A DNA stretch of 64,000 nt. Source: a virus. Made by a program: the position numbers and the translations under genes. The stretch lies in IMG/VR virus record IMGVR_UViG_3300013286_000010, positions 1-64,000 of that record, one strand, 5' to 3'. Position 1 is the first letter of the stretch; each line of letters opens with the position of its first letter. The notes under the pieces were generated by a model. It made no database searches. It saw nothing but the letters and a program-made list of their open reading frames with translations, and was not told the origin of the DNA. Below are positions 43,901 through 50,779 of this stretch, in pieces.

Positions 43901-44837
43901 ATTTTAGATTTGCATTAAATTCAACAATAGGACGCTGTGCTCTTTTATTTGCAGGATATAATGGAATTTGATTATTAACTTCCGAACTTATTTTAATTAC
44001 ATCACCGTGTATCCATCTATTGTATTTTGACCAAGGGTTAACATCTTGACTAGCACGGTTGATAGTTATATATTCAGGAGTAATAGGCAATGTTTTAAAA
44101 TTATCAAACGGATAATCATCAAATGCATTAGCATCAAAGTTATCATTAAAGACAGTTTTTATACTCTGAGAGCCCGACAATAAATCATAACTGACTAATT
44201 TAATACTACCTCCTACACCTTCTACAAAATATTCTTTTTCATAATACGACGAAGGAGTAACATTTCCCCTAAAACGTAACTTCATTCCATTTGATAAAGG
44301 CAATTCAGACGCATATGAGACAACTGTACCTATGGTCAGTGTATAATTTGTTTGACCTACTATGGCTTTTTCTAAATTGCCAATAGAAGTTGCATCAACT
44401 ACAATAGTTTCTGGACCAGTTACTAACCAATAATATTCTTGATAATTTATAAGTTTGTCCCAATCAACTTGGGGATCAAAAGAATACACCTCTGATCTAA
44501 ACATCCTATCAAAGTTATCATTTTTTCCGCCTTTTGTAGAGATTTCATTTGTTAAATCATCAATACCTATTACATCGTTAACTGTACTAGAATTATCTTT
44601 AACTACCAATGCGGGCTCTAACTGATAATCTCTACGCAAAGGCAACGATTCAGTAATATAAACATCTGTTAAAGAATTGTATGTTGCAGTTTGTGTGGAT
44701 CCAATGTATCCGTCAATTCGTTCTAACTGGGGAGGCTGTATTAATTGGTCAATAGTACTGGATAAGAATTTTGCGTTCTTATCCGTTCTAAATATTTCAG
44801 GTAGTAGATTGATAGACTTGATAACTTTATTTGCCAT
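31944..44837 (-). CDS. Giant baseplate/tail structural protein (gp7 position) with beta-propeller
   Basis: 4297 residues, 12.9 kb, starting 1 nt after gp6, where T4 has gp7 (1032 residues). The N-terminus (NLLPEIFRTDKNAKFLSSTI) looks like a baseplate-attachment segment. Around residues 1920-2345 are seven FG-GAP-like repeats (FGHCVV...FASAP, FGHSIY...LVGAPG, WGYSIS...AIGAPG, FGEKLL...FVSAP and others), predicting a seven-bladed propeller like that of integrin-alpha. The rest is repeating beta-sandwich or Ig-like sequence with many TSTT/VTST strands. No enzymatic motif seen. It is probably a baseplate wedge component extended into an adhesin; the gp7 equivalence rests on gene order. Confidence 0.75.
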   Translation of the reverse strand: MANKVIKSINLLPEIFRTDKNAKFLSSTIDQLIQPPQLERIDGYIGSTQTATYNSLTDVYITESLPLRRDYQLEPALVVKDNSSTVNDVIGIDDLTNEISTKGGKNDNFDRMFRSEVYSFDPQVDWDKLINYQEYYWLVTGPETIVVDATSIGNLEKAIVGQTNYTLTIGTVVSYASELPLSNGMKLRFRGNVTPSSYYEKEYFVEGVGGSIKLVSYDLLSGSQSIKTVFNDNFDANAFDDYPFDNFKTLPITPEYITINRASQDVNPWSKYNRWIHGDVIKISSEVNNQIPLYPANKRAQRPIVEFNANLKLFNFGEIGISNIDFIDTVTLDAFNKVEGSAGYYVDGTLLEQGNTIIFNADTDATVRNKIFQVNFVTVGGYPRIELVNIINVSDKVNVSINTGNQYAGTNWWFDSSKWQYAQQHPTLNQAPLFDLFDSNGNSYSDTAHYLTNFTGNKLFSYDIGTGANDSVLGFPLKYKNSAGLGSYLFKNYFMDGTFDISETNQNITTVPTADTYFKFINNSTYGNVWATSKPYPIPIIHGATSSYYELPLSLTNNPLNGPIASLTLSELSDHLQTALTRYRHLHGDYSGVLNLRDVFGVASYGTRLISNANPLAFANFFIGKKEHSVIDALTKSADQYNQFKLLFLKKISEIDTQTNPIGSLDRALKELNVDKDLLSPYYLSDMIAYGTDKTTRTWTVTDSRNTVYPITSDFSLSTLSLRSIIVYLNGGQLLRDHDYEFVTNDSSVRILKSLTKGDVLVVDDYFSTEGSFVPSTPTKLGLFPRFAPSIFEDNTYLTPVNVIQGHDGSLMVAYNDYRDAIILEFEKRVYNNIKTEYRSELLDVNSVMPGAFRTTDYSVDEINSILQSDFIKWAGFYGIDYTTNTVFEDSGILYDGINTAEFTWNYTGSYNAAHSTYVPGYWRGVSKYFYDTDKPHTHPWEMLGFAERPSWWVAEYGNAPYLSTNTKLWTDLSNGYNRHNNTTNSVYARPGLLGIIPVDRFGHLLPPPAHLVTDVTDYNTRQPWKFGDQGPAETSWRRSSYWPFVVQKLLALTKPAVYASSMYDTSRVIKNAAGQWTYGTAGEFLNITAVKIHDDVDKTQTSGYSVYVSEVGQQRSTNYIDQLKQDLSYIDFNLFYKVGGFVSKDKLQIVIDAYEPNSTSPGALLPQENYNLILNTSNPVKKVSISGLVVQKINDKYSIQGYDSSNPYFDIYMPVRNSNTPTITVGGVSESYVTWTSGSSSGATGLSSADTTSANSAPTGTFYQAGQLVSYNNNYYRVKTSHQSGTTFNLVYFQSIPTLPIIGGTTVQLASSFETEVKQIPYKTEFSTIQEVYDIIVGYGKWLEAQGFIFDEYNSDFATTIDWNFSSKEFLYWTSQNWSNNSIITVSPFANQIKYSLANTVVDSVFDSFYDYSLLSANGTSFPRQNLSVTRDNGVCTIKTSNSTDGIYFATIYSVQKEHAMVFNNTTIFNDTIYDIETGYRQRRMKLTGFRTANWNGDYFSPGFVYDSAQINDWLQYTDYQSGDVVRFNSQYYSANKNITGSAKFDFNLWTLLGNKPVAGLLPNFDYKINQFEDFYSLDIDNFDSGQQKMAQHLIGYTPRVYLNNIFTNPIAQYKFYQGFIKEKGTRNAITKLAKASIHNLQGQLGYSEEWAFRIGYYGAYETYQELEVPLTEGKFIENPQVVNFVNSAPSAPNDLIYYSAVTDQIIVPTDYNPLTTFPVETDTDFEFELITAGYVRIDDVTATAYNESSLLNLANNGTIKEGDTVWMGFKKNSDWDVYRYSRVDADIIGVDVVTYSGEITFKTNLFHGLSVGDIVSVSKFSSDADGIYTVIKTPSVSEFTVASPSISLTSLGVDPIPLYKFKSARTSSYDNLPTDDELLKFSDNTIFWVDNDDNYKWKVYQKINNFTPVISTGTNKNEQLGRSISKRKGSDIFVVGSPAYTATSIAIRGKVSVYKKTGDDFRGQLNYTLNDGTLHYYDVERAPITDFGHCVVYDDTAFSTTTYGLIFASAPLASYVSTTGSNYSNYVEQGLIKISSINPQILEENTQAVLTVPVSTSSYQHFGHSIYVQRNINTKLMLVGAPGTNNTGTGTVYAYQITTATNSINVAYVKQLTTSSVTTIGSKWGYSISGSDNANILAIGAPGHFTNTGLVSIFTGTSAVFSQTLVSPFGKYGQFGEKLLVSPNGAYLFVSAPYSKNDNLSYGKVAIYTATNGLFVLQSVLTNPAPGPGMYFGKDIDITVSNDSLVISAIGNNKNLYSTFDITNTESIFDVDSTMFYGTIKNSGTVYVYNRKDTRFVLADDLESTVIDDDTFYGTSVTIDDCILVGAPSLKNSNTVNAFYQFNKIDKSTNGFKILREQDSLTMVDAIQRVTLINSFTEEIINYLDVVDPLKGKIVGIADQELTYRTTFDPAVYSAGTTSTVIDSETNWLEDHVGELWWDLSTAKYVWYEQSDLTYRKNNWGKLFPGASIDVYEWVGSSYLPSEWSQLADTALGLTEGISGQPKVADDSVISSKQVYNSVTNSFSTRYYYWVKNKSTVPDVKNRRASSYQVASMIYNPTAYGVQYAAIIDTNAIALANIGSLLVGNRIHLNVAIDSTNKNIAESSTNRHTEWLLLQEGSATSRPNALLEKKLIDSLLGHDKLGNPVPNPTLTSRTRYGIGIRPQQTLFKDRLEALRNLVEFTNSVLLKNRITGNYSFANLNKQQLVSDINSHEYDQTVEDNEGLLIIDTRLFAIPKLRCVIDNGKIQTVIIDNPGFGYKISPTVKIISDVKSDAEISTEIDNQGRVISVKVVNAGNGFTEAPTLEVRPYTVIVLADTQFKNRWSKFIYDLDTLTWARVATQQYNTPLYWKYVDWVSTDYNPFLDFTATVNDVYEINELTLSAGQYVKIKNGGSGHYIILEKTALGIVGSFSTDYNIVYNENGTIQILDTIWDLPLSSYGFDQNNSYDQTLYDQTPDIELQYMLIALRDDIFVNELKVNWNLFFFKAVKYALSEQKLLDWAFKTSFINVVNYAGALDQRPVYKISSSDYYEQYLDEVKPYHTIVRSFTSNHTLVEPTNTFSTDFDNPYRWVNGNLVDYYQTDNFAVGDVDATTDYIKSLNLPKPQESFLLNRGFALDHISVSHPGTNYTSAPTVLVFNEYYQVIEDFRAIAHIESGKVISIEITNNTTSTFYRQPTVKLQGGTTGVVAIAYTHLTNKQVRTNQIGMKFDRVGSTDQIGNNIVVDQFVCNGSVEEFTLNWLADADKSKITITLDGNVVLRSDYTIKYFTAQYNGYTKKFSKVVFLNYVPLVSQVLKVIYTKSINLFNASERIQNYYKAASGMPGFDPENPEFDQLISGINYPKTIIEGLPFTNSAWDFLYGSGSTNTFDTVPYADDVGFYTTAVVTTTATIGSNTFILDSVTGIEAGQNVNIISTTSTVFKITNVLVSAVYALSSSIEVSDFSTTEIPKGYVIEFWKYEENSNLLDSAIDGNSSSPEVIINGDAFYTADTSHAPEEFLPGQASDSVGINVYTKTFYGAPVVFSHSIDIISNVTTRRKLGIVPPSNNNITVSFNGKMFSVSDFIPTELDSPFFYIDWEHNEIVVGPQSVSGYLGYTIISIGGGHIGRENGIIDSASATHLPGSSTIFGFETIAQVSSLASTSSVKSAYVTVNGSAITTITTALPYFELTFSNIENDRAAVNVYGLTPGTTSTIQAWFFGTQYDYFNEISEQTIALNTSAFTATCINIKSNEIDPIVAAPIVEYYNPNTKIRKQLTPPHIDYYQVTSSTNNVFLINNQGTFNTYDGTVRAYRNGNKLTPGFDYTVSDNLLTIDISRVALVSGDAIAIVDLPTGGDKDYDYDIYYDNAGIPKLQLSVSTSTGEIKVLTYNDNDDMMIRTERFDGNPNRRFKVTRPVTNINYVWVQLNGTPLTSGLDFDVLDDQLTIQISDAYSILSTDSIVIRSMVDQRLATTLLGYRIFNDMFNRTSFKRLSKENTTYLTSPLSYKDTEIHVADATVLTQPMLSKKIPGVVIIDGERIEFMKASKTVLSQLRRGTLGTAPSRYSAPGTKVIDQSVNQTIPFTETIKTQVHYTSNGVSTYSINTVTQKLTVTGTNEVLISDGIILNSIVNPEDQVQVFYGGRLLRKSGTYIHDTTITYDSPDTKGIKIGTTSTVAGLPYTTEIGKAYTVTSTNQVWVYTDSIEPDSFKGYVYRGLQYLPPEFTISNTQQLILNITGGVGDRIKLAVVKKEFDKSAEWNDVDPNNSRRTLSIIDSTTLPAKFLQEKTAELPDKYYYGGDITLTDNDGSPLLDDNNKPLTEGF

Positions 44838-44838
44838 A

Positions 44839-47800
44839 TTAACTGCTGGTTACTATTGATGTTGTGTTTAATTGTGATGCTGTAATTGCATCAATAATCT
44901 CTATGTCGAATACTGTTGCACCGCTGATAAAAATCTCGTTGCTCAAACAGGCTACCTCATATAGACTTCCAAAATTATTTGATTTGGGAACTATTACAAA
45001 GTTTGTAATATCAGGTGTTAGTAAATTCATTACATAAGTTGATAACTCGCTGAAGTAAAATGTTTGACCAAAATCCCAATTAGATAAAGCAAAAAAATTA
45101 TTAATTGCAGATAATATTCTAGTCTTTAATTCATTATCACTGATTGGTCTAGCAGGATTTTTTACAGCTTTAAAAGTTGCTTGTAGATTAATGGTTGCTT
45201 TTTTACCAAATAATACTTTGTATTTTACAGGTTGGAAAATAATTTCATCGCTAATTGTTTTAATATTTTCTAACGATGCTGCAAAATTTTCTTCTAGACT
45301 CTGACTAGTAGGAGCCAACGGCTCTGTGCCAACACCCGTAGATAACCAATTACGATAACTGGTATCATATGACGAAGTTAACAAATACACATCCATGATG
45401 TTACTCTTACTAGGATCAATTCTTCTGTCTTCTCCACTATTATGTACATAATGGAAATTTAATCCAGACTTACCAGGATATGCAAAGTACGATGGTTCAT
45501 ACACCAATTGGTTATATGTACCAGATGCTGTAGAAACGCTTTTTACAACATTTATTTTAGGATTGTAAAAATAATAAAGCGTACCAGTAGATAATTCAGC
45601 TGGAAGATCGGCTTCTGTAGGATATGTTTCAAACTGATTACTATTCATTAATGTGTATCTTAAACCGTCTGCTGATTTTTTAAAATAAACAAATTTATCT
45701 TTAAAATTAGTATCAGAAGTATCAGGTTCTACGATATTATTAAATGTATCAAGATCAAGAATTTGACCTGAATTATTATAATCATAGAAACTTACTTTGA
45801 CTTTTTTAGGTTCTACATATCCATCAGCTTCAACAACTGCTCCGTCAATTTGCCATTGATAATCTTTTCCTAGACTTCCTGGATTAATTGTATTTGCAAT
45901 AGCGTTAGTGGCTGTATTGATTGATAATACATTAATTTGATCTTTGACTACCTTGTCGTTGACAAAGTCATAGTTAACTGTATTAGGATCGATAAAGAAC
46001 GAAGTTTCTTTTTCACTTTCAAATATAAAATCAGTAGTTCTATATCTAACTTTGTAACCTTTACCTGTCCATACAAATGCAACAAACCAACTAGCATCTA
46101 AACTAGAGTTAGACGTATCGCCTTGTGTATCTAAATTAAAAGGATTAGTTAAATCTAAATTTACAGCTGAAATTATGTTCCATGCCCTATCATCTTTTAA
46201 AAAACTTAATCCAAAATTTATTTGGTTAATGCAAAAATTTGCAAGTTCAGTTTCAAAAGAAGTTGAAAATACATTAACAAATTTAGGAATAATTTTTGTA
46301 GGTATTGCAGAACTAGGAATAACATTATTTAATATGATAGGTCCAGTGCCGTTATCCAATGTACCTAATCCCGAATTAGATCCATCGCCTACCACTTGAG
46401 AAACTTTGACCCAAATATATTTTAATGTTGTTCTAGTTTGTTTATCAACTAGTTTACCGTTAGGAGAAAAATATTTCCCTGTAGGTGGAACAAATTTTAT
46501 CATTGCTCCGGGTGCAGTGTATTTTAAATTATTTGAAGAAAAATACCCAACATTAACCGGACCGTCAGTGTTACTAAAATATCCTCTAGATTGTGTGGAA
46601 GATTTATTAACCTGGTTCCATGTCAATTCTAAATTACTGATATCAGTTTGTTGATATTGATCAAAGTAAAATGAACGCATTGCCGCAGATGCAATAACTG
46701 GTTCTAATTGCTGTTTGATAACAGCCAATATTTCATTACGGCTAGTGAAATTAAATTCAAAACTATCTTCTCTATTATCTTTGTACAAGATACCGTCTGT
46801 CGCAAAGATGTTGGTCTTACTATATTTTCCACTAACATCGCTTAATTCAAAATACTTACTTAACCCACTAGATACTCTGTTGACACTTTTAACTTTAATA
46901 ATATCACTGCCCAATGTTAGTGGAGCAATATTATAATCTTCAGCAGTAACCATTCTATTCTGTACATAGAAAGCCTGCGGAGCTTTGCTTTGTATACTAG
47001 CATTAGATTCTGCGCCAGAACTATTGCTAACAGTATATTGTAGTCCCATGGTCAATGTTAATGTGTGACCTTGCCCATTTTTATTATGATAAGGAATCTC
47101 AATAACAATGCCACTCATCTGTCCTGGTTTAATAGAATATGTTAGTCCATTACTTTGTCTGTAAAATAACTTAAATTGACCTCTTGGTAAATTACCAAAA
47201 CTTCCATCAGCAAAATTTAAATCAATCTGATCACGGTCTCTACTAGTAACACTATAGATGTTTCTTACATCGTTGTTCAAACTATTGTATATAATGTTAT
47301 TACCAACTACATCAGATACTTTAGTCCATAGATTTGAATAAGCACCGTTACTATCAAGTTGCCATAACCATACATCAGTATTATTGATATCGTTAGTATT
47401 AACTCCAACGATTTCATTAGGTACAGGATTATCTATCGAAAAACTAGATAGATTTAATGCACCTTGGCGGAAATATGTAAAGAATCCTGTATTTGCACTA
47501 CCCGATCCTTGATTATCATTTTTATAAATTAAACTAAACGAGTTTGCAGGCAACGGAGCATCTTCATATATAGATGTCTTTCCAGAAAATGTTGCTGGAA
47601 CAATTTCAAAATTCATTGCTGTACCGTTTATGTTCTTTAAAAAACTGTAAACAGGAATATCGTTATTTGTGCTGTTTATTTTATATTGTTCAGTTAGCAT
47701 ACCGTCAATAGTTTTTCTATCGTAAGGTTTTCCAAAAGCAAAACTGCCCGCCATAGTAGAATTGATAATAGTAATAAATTGTTGATACCAATTTGAATTA

Positions 47801-48240
47801 GCAGGATCGTTCCATCCAATTGTAGTGTTGGCTAAATTAATTCCATTGCCATCAATGACATTATCTGTTGTAGAAATGCCGGTAACTTTTAAGAATCCGC
47901 TAGCAGGGGTGTTACGTTTAGGAACATAACTGATTAACTGAGCAAGGCGCAGGATACTATCACGACGTTGGGCTGTTTCTAAAAAGTTTTCGCGGGCATT
48001 TAAGTCAATACGGAAACTTAAATTCTGTCCTAGGTATGCAATAAGGTCAATAAGAGCAACATATTCACTACTGTCAATAAAATCGTTAAAGTCTTCAGGA
48101 AAGTTTTCCTGAAGATATTGAATCATTGTTCGGCGTAGAGTTTCAAAATCATAACTTTGAAAGTCAGCATTGCGGAAGCTCTGATAGATCTTTTTCCAAT
48201 CTTCAGCCACTAGCAGTTTGTTATTTGTAGATGGAATCAT
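44839..48240 (-). CDS. 6: Baseplate wedge protein gp6
   Basis: 1133 residues (T4 gp6 is 660). N-terminal DWKKIYQSFRNADFQSYDFETLRRTMIQYL region and YIAYLGQNLSFRIDLNARENF-type segment fit the J-like wedge family; the C-terminal third (NPARPISDNELKTRILSAIN ... FYFSELSTYVMNL) is characteristic of gp6/J. It joins neighbouring wedges and forms the baseplate ring. The extra length suggests inserted domains in the middle. Between gp25 and the giant protein in the usual T4 order. Confidence 0.88.
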   Translation of the reverse strand: MIPSTNNKLLVAEDWKKIYQSFRNADFQSYDFETLRRTMIQYLQENFPEDFNDFIDSSEYVALIDLIAYLGQNLSFRIDLNARENFLETAQRRDSILRLAQLISYVPKRNTPASGFLKVTGISTTDNVIDGNGINLANTTIGWNDPANSNWYQQFITIINSTMAGSFAFGKPYDRKTIDGMLTEQYKINSTNNDIPVYSFLKNINGTAMNFEIVPATFSGKTSIYEDAPLPANSFSLIYKNDNQGSGSANTGFFTYFRQGALNLSSFSIDNPVPNEIVGVNTNDINNTDVWLWQLDSNGAYSNLWTKVSDVVGNNIIYNSLNNDVRNIYSVTSRDRDQIDLNFADGSFGNLPRGQFKLFYRQSNGLTYSIKPGQMSGIVIEIPYHNKNGQGHTLTLTMGLQYTVSNSSGAESNASIQSKAPQAFYVQNRMVTAEDYNIAPLTLGSDIIKVKSVNRVSSGLSKYFELSDVSGKYSKTNIFATDGILYKDNREDSFEFNFTSRNEILAVIKQQLEPVIASAAMRSFYFDQYQQTDISNLELTWNQVNKSSTQSRGYFSNTDGPVNVGYFSSNNLKYTAPGAMIKFVPPTGKYFSPNGKLVDKQTRTTLKYIWVKVSQVVGDGSNSGLGTLDNGTGPIILNNVIPSSAIPTKIIPKFVNVFSTSFETELANFCINQINFGLSFLKDDRAWNIISAVNLDLTNPFNLDTQGDTSNSSLDASWFVAFVWTGKGYKVRYRTTDFIFESEKETSFFIDPNTVNYDFVNDKVVKDQINVLSINTATNAIANTINPGSLGKDYQWQIDGAVVEADGYVEPKKVKVSFYDYNNSGQILDLDTFNNIVEPDTSDTNFKDKFVYFKKSADGLRYTLMNSNQFETYPTEADLPAELSTGTLYYFYNPKINVVKSVSTASGTYNQLVYEPSYFAYPGKSGLNFHYVHNSGEDRRIDPSKSNIMDVYLLTSSYDTSYRNWLSTGVGTEPLAPTSQSLEENFAASLENIKTISDEIIFQPVKYKVLFGKKATINLQATFKAVKNPARPISDNELKTRILSAINNFFALSNWDFGQTFYFSELSTYVMNLLTPDITNFVIVPKSNNFGSLYEVACLSNEIFISGATVFDIEIIDAITASQLNTTSIVTSS

Positions 48241-48260
48241 AATTTTATTGTTCTATACCG

Positions 48261-48268
48261 TATTTATT
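48261..48268 (-). promoter_or_regulatory. Minus-strand late element AATAAATA upstream of gp6
   Basis: One mismatch to TATAAATA. The predicted start near 48255 gives a 15-nt leader to the gp6 ATG. Confidence 0.45.
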
Positions 48269-48288
48269 GTATTAATAAACTTGGTATA

Positions 48289-48723
48289 TTATTGTGTCCT
48301 TAAGCCAATTGACTGGTCAAATGTCAACTTCATGTTAGCAGTTTGATCAGTTCCATTCATTTGCAATGTTAATTCTAATTGATAACCGTTGGCATATTCA
48401 GTTAGATCAATTTGTGTAGGTGTTACTCTAGGATCAAATGTACAAATACGATTAATATCTTCTGTTAACGTATCGCGAACTTGGTCTGTTAATGGCTCCA
48501 TTAATAGGTCCCAAATGATACTACCAAAATTAGGTTTCATTAATCTTTCACCTCTTTTGGTATTGAAGTGATTTATAATGTCTTGTTTAATTAACTCAAA
48601 ATCATATAAACTTGTATTGGCGGTTGTATTTGCAGAATTAAAACCTTTATAAAAATGATCTAATTTTGTCAAAGGCTGGACTGTTGTACCAGGATTATTA
48701 AGTTCAATTGTTTTGTAGGCCAT
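48289..48723 (-). CDS. 25: Baseplate wedge protein gp25
   Basis: 144 residues (T4 gp25 is 132). The GPW/gp25 fold is supported by INHFNTKRGERLMKPNFGS followed by IWDLLMEPL, which carries the EPR-like core found also in type VI secretion TssE. It starts sheath assembly at the baseplate. An AATAAATA element 4 nt before the ATG may give a leaderless late transcript. Confidence 0.92.
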   Translation of the reverse strand: MAYKTIELNNPGTTVQPLTKLDHFYKGFNSANTTANTSLYDFELIKQDIINHFNTKRGERLMKPNFGSIIWDLLMEPLTDQVRDTLTEDINRICTFDPRVTPTQIDLTEYANGYQLELTLQMNGTDQTANMKLTFDQSIGLRTQ

Positions 48724-48727
48724 GATG

Positions 48728-48735
48728 TATTTATT
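48728..48735 (-). promoter_or_regulatory. Minus-strand late element AATAAATA upstream of gp25
   Basis: Reads AATAAATA on the minus strand. The expected start coincides with the gp25 ATG (48721-48723). Confidence 0.4.
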
Positions 48736-48744
48736 TTTTAATTT

Positions 48745-50778
48745 TTATGCAACTGCTGTGCCGCCCGCTTGCTTATAAAGTGCAAGGGCAACAGGCAATG
48801 TTTTAGGATGTTGGTTGTAAGGACTGCCTGGCAGACTAGCCCATATTTTATTTGTCCTAGAAATTGCTTTAGTAAAGTTACCTGCTTTGATATCGTTAAC
48901 TGCACCTTGCATCTGTAATAGATATATGGCTGCAAGATCTTGATTATGTGGGCTAAAATCAGACAAGTTAAGAGCCTTCTTACACATATCCCAAGTCTTT
49001 GATAAGAATTGATATGCGCCTGCTGCCGTAGAAGTTAGACCGCCACCTTTGTTAGCAATACGAGGATGGTCGGCAAAGCTAGTAAACAGTTTACCTGTAA
49101 ACATAGTCTTATATCCATCAGGACCACTAGTTCCTTCACACACTCTGATCATCCATAAAAATGCTGCTAGGTTATCATCAGCAGTATTACCAGTTGGTGT
49201 AGGAGGTGTTCCTTGAACGTTCGGTGCTTTATTAAATGCCACATTTGGCGAACCGCCTACTGAAGAATCTATTGTTGCATCTGTATTATTAGAATTAAAT
49301 TTTGCAGGGTCTGTGCTTTCATGATCCGGCCATGGCTCATGTGTAGGAACACGTTTCATGATACTTATTAGATCATCAGTTTTGTATGCATTGCCATTTT
49401 CCCAGCCTGCACTAACACTCCTGTTAGGCAAACTAAATGTCTTTAATGAATTGGCAGATGCAGCAGATGTAGGAGTTGTAGCGACTGCGGCTGCTGGACC
49501 ATTCATATGTATCTTTGGAGCAGTTTCTTTATAGGTACCACCTGCTTTAACATTAAACTCACCTCCAGATGTTTGATACATTATACCGCTAGATATAACA
49601 TGAACATCTGCCGACGATCCTTGATATAAAGAGCCAATAGCTGTTACATGCAGATCAGCTGCCGATGTTATTTTAGTTGTATCATCTGCATTAATATCTA
49701 GTGTTGATCCAAAATCTAACTTTCCTGCTTGAGAAGAGTTTACGGTATAGTTGCCAGTGACATCTATATGATGATCTCCGCCTACTGATATATTAAAACT
49801 ACCACCAGCTTCCATGTTGATATTTCTATCGGCTCGAAAATTGAAATCTGCTTCTGTATGAATACTAACACTGTCCGCAGCATAGATATCTAACTTGCCT
49901 TCGCTGGTCATTTCTATCCAAGATGTTCCGCCAGCATTGGCAATGTAAATCAAATCTTTTGTATTGTGCATTAAGATTTGATGTCCGGTCCTAGTTCGTA
50001 TTCTAACTAATTCATTATCTCCATTGATGTCACCGTCATCCATTACAAATGTGCTGCCACCTAATCTACTTACAGGTGCCTGTGTATTGCCCGTATATCC
50101 TATCTTACCTCGTTTGGCGCCGGCACTAGTGTCTAAAGGTCCAGGTGTACTGATACCAAATACGCTACTAGGAACTTCACGACGGGCACTACTTGAAGTA
50201 ACACCCCTAACATCATCAAGCAATAACCCTTGAGAAAGCAATCTATCCGCAAACGGATGAACTGGTTTCTTAATTGTTTTAATATTAGGTGTATCTAATT
50301 TTTGACTTTTCTTATGTAACTCTGCACTAGGCAAATAAGATGTGCCGTATTTCTTTTTTTGTTCTTGAGTAGCCTCAATACTGTCTGTAGCAGCGATACC
50401 TGGAACCATTTGATTTTGAAAAATGTCAGGGACACATCCAATCCAATAACATTGATTAGGATCACCGTCAACAAATATAACCAGTACTGTTGTTCCTACA
50501 TCTGGCGGTACCATCCACATGCCATATGATTTCTGTACGTCATTAAACTCGCCTGGATTATTTCCCTCGTATCTAACAGAGGTTGCTCCGTAGAATGGGC
50601 TTAAATATCTAGCAACATAGGTGTTACCTTGTAACACCACTGAACTAGGAACACCTTTAGACAATACTACTTCCACTCCGCCCATGTAAGTAGGATCTAA
50701 ATGATTAGTTATTTCAGCAAGGTACGGACCCGGAGCAGGCAGCTTACCTTTTCGACGCTGTTCAAATCCTGATGACAT
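48745..50778 (-). CDS. 5: gp5-type baseplate spike with C-terminal lambda-R-like lytic domain
   Basis: 677 residues. An N-terminal OB-fold (about 15-125: GPYLAEITNHLDP, YGMWMVPPDVGTTVLVIF, WIGCVPD) matches gp5/VgrG. Residues ~290-430 are short beta repeats (KLDIYAADSVSIHTEADFNF and so on), a spike beta-helix. The last ~140 residues match the lambda R lytic transglycosylase (GH104): RVCEGTSGPDGYKTMF with catalytic Glu, DHPR, STAAGAYQFLSKTW, LSDFSPHNQDLAA, IWASLPGSPY. T4 gp5 instead has a GH24 lysozyme between OB-fold and helix. It pierces the outer membrane and cuts peptidoglycan. Confidence 0.85.
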   Translation of the reverse strand: MSSGFEQRRKGKLPAPGPYLAEITNHLDPTYMGGVEVVLSKGVPSSVVLQGNTYVARYLSPFYGATSVRYEGNNPGEFNDVQKSYGMWMVPPDVGTTVLVIFVDGDPNQCYWIGCVPDIFQNQMVPGIAATDSIEATQEQKKKYGTSYLPSAELHKKSQKLDTPNIKTIKKPVHPFADRLLSQGLLLDDVRGVTSSSARREVPSSVFGISTPGPLDTSAGAKRGKIGYTGNTQAPVSRLGGSTFVMDDGDINGDNELVRIRTRTGHQILMHNTKDLIYIANAGGTSWIEMTSEGKLDIYAADSVSIHTEADFNFRADRNINMEAGGSFNISVGGDHHIDVTGNYTVNSSQAGKLDFGSTLDINADDTTKITSAADLHVTAIGSLYQGSSADVHVISSGIMYQTSGGEFNVKAGGTYKETAPKIHMNGPAAAVATTPTSAASANSLKTFSLPNRSVSAGWENGNAYKTDDLISIMKRVPTHEPWPDHESTDPAKFNSNNTDATIDSSVGGSPNVAFNKAPNVQGTPPTPTGNTADDNLAAFLWMIRVCEGTSGPDGYKTMFTGKLFTSFADHPRIANKGGGLTSTAAGAYQFLSKTWDMCKKALNLSDFSPHNQDLAAIYLLQMQGAVNDIKAGNFTKAISRTNKIWASLPGSPYNQHPKTLPVALALYKQAGGTAVA

Positions 50779-50779
50779 A

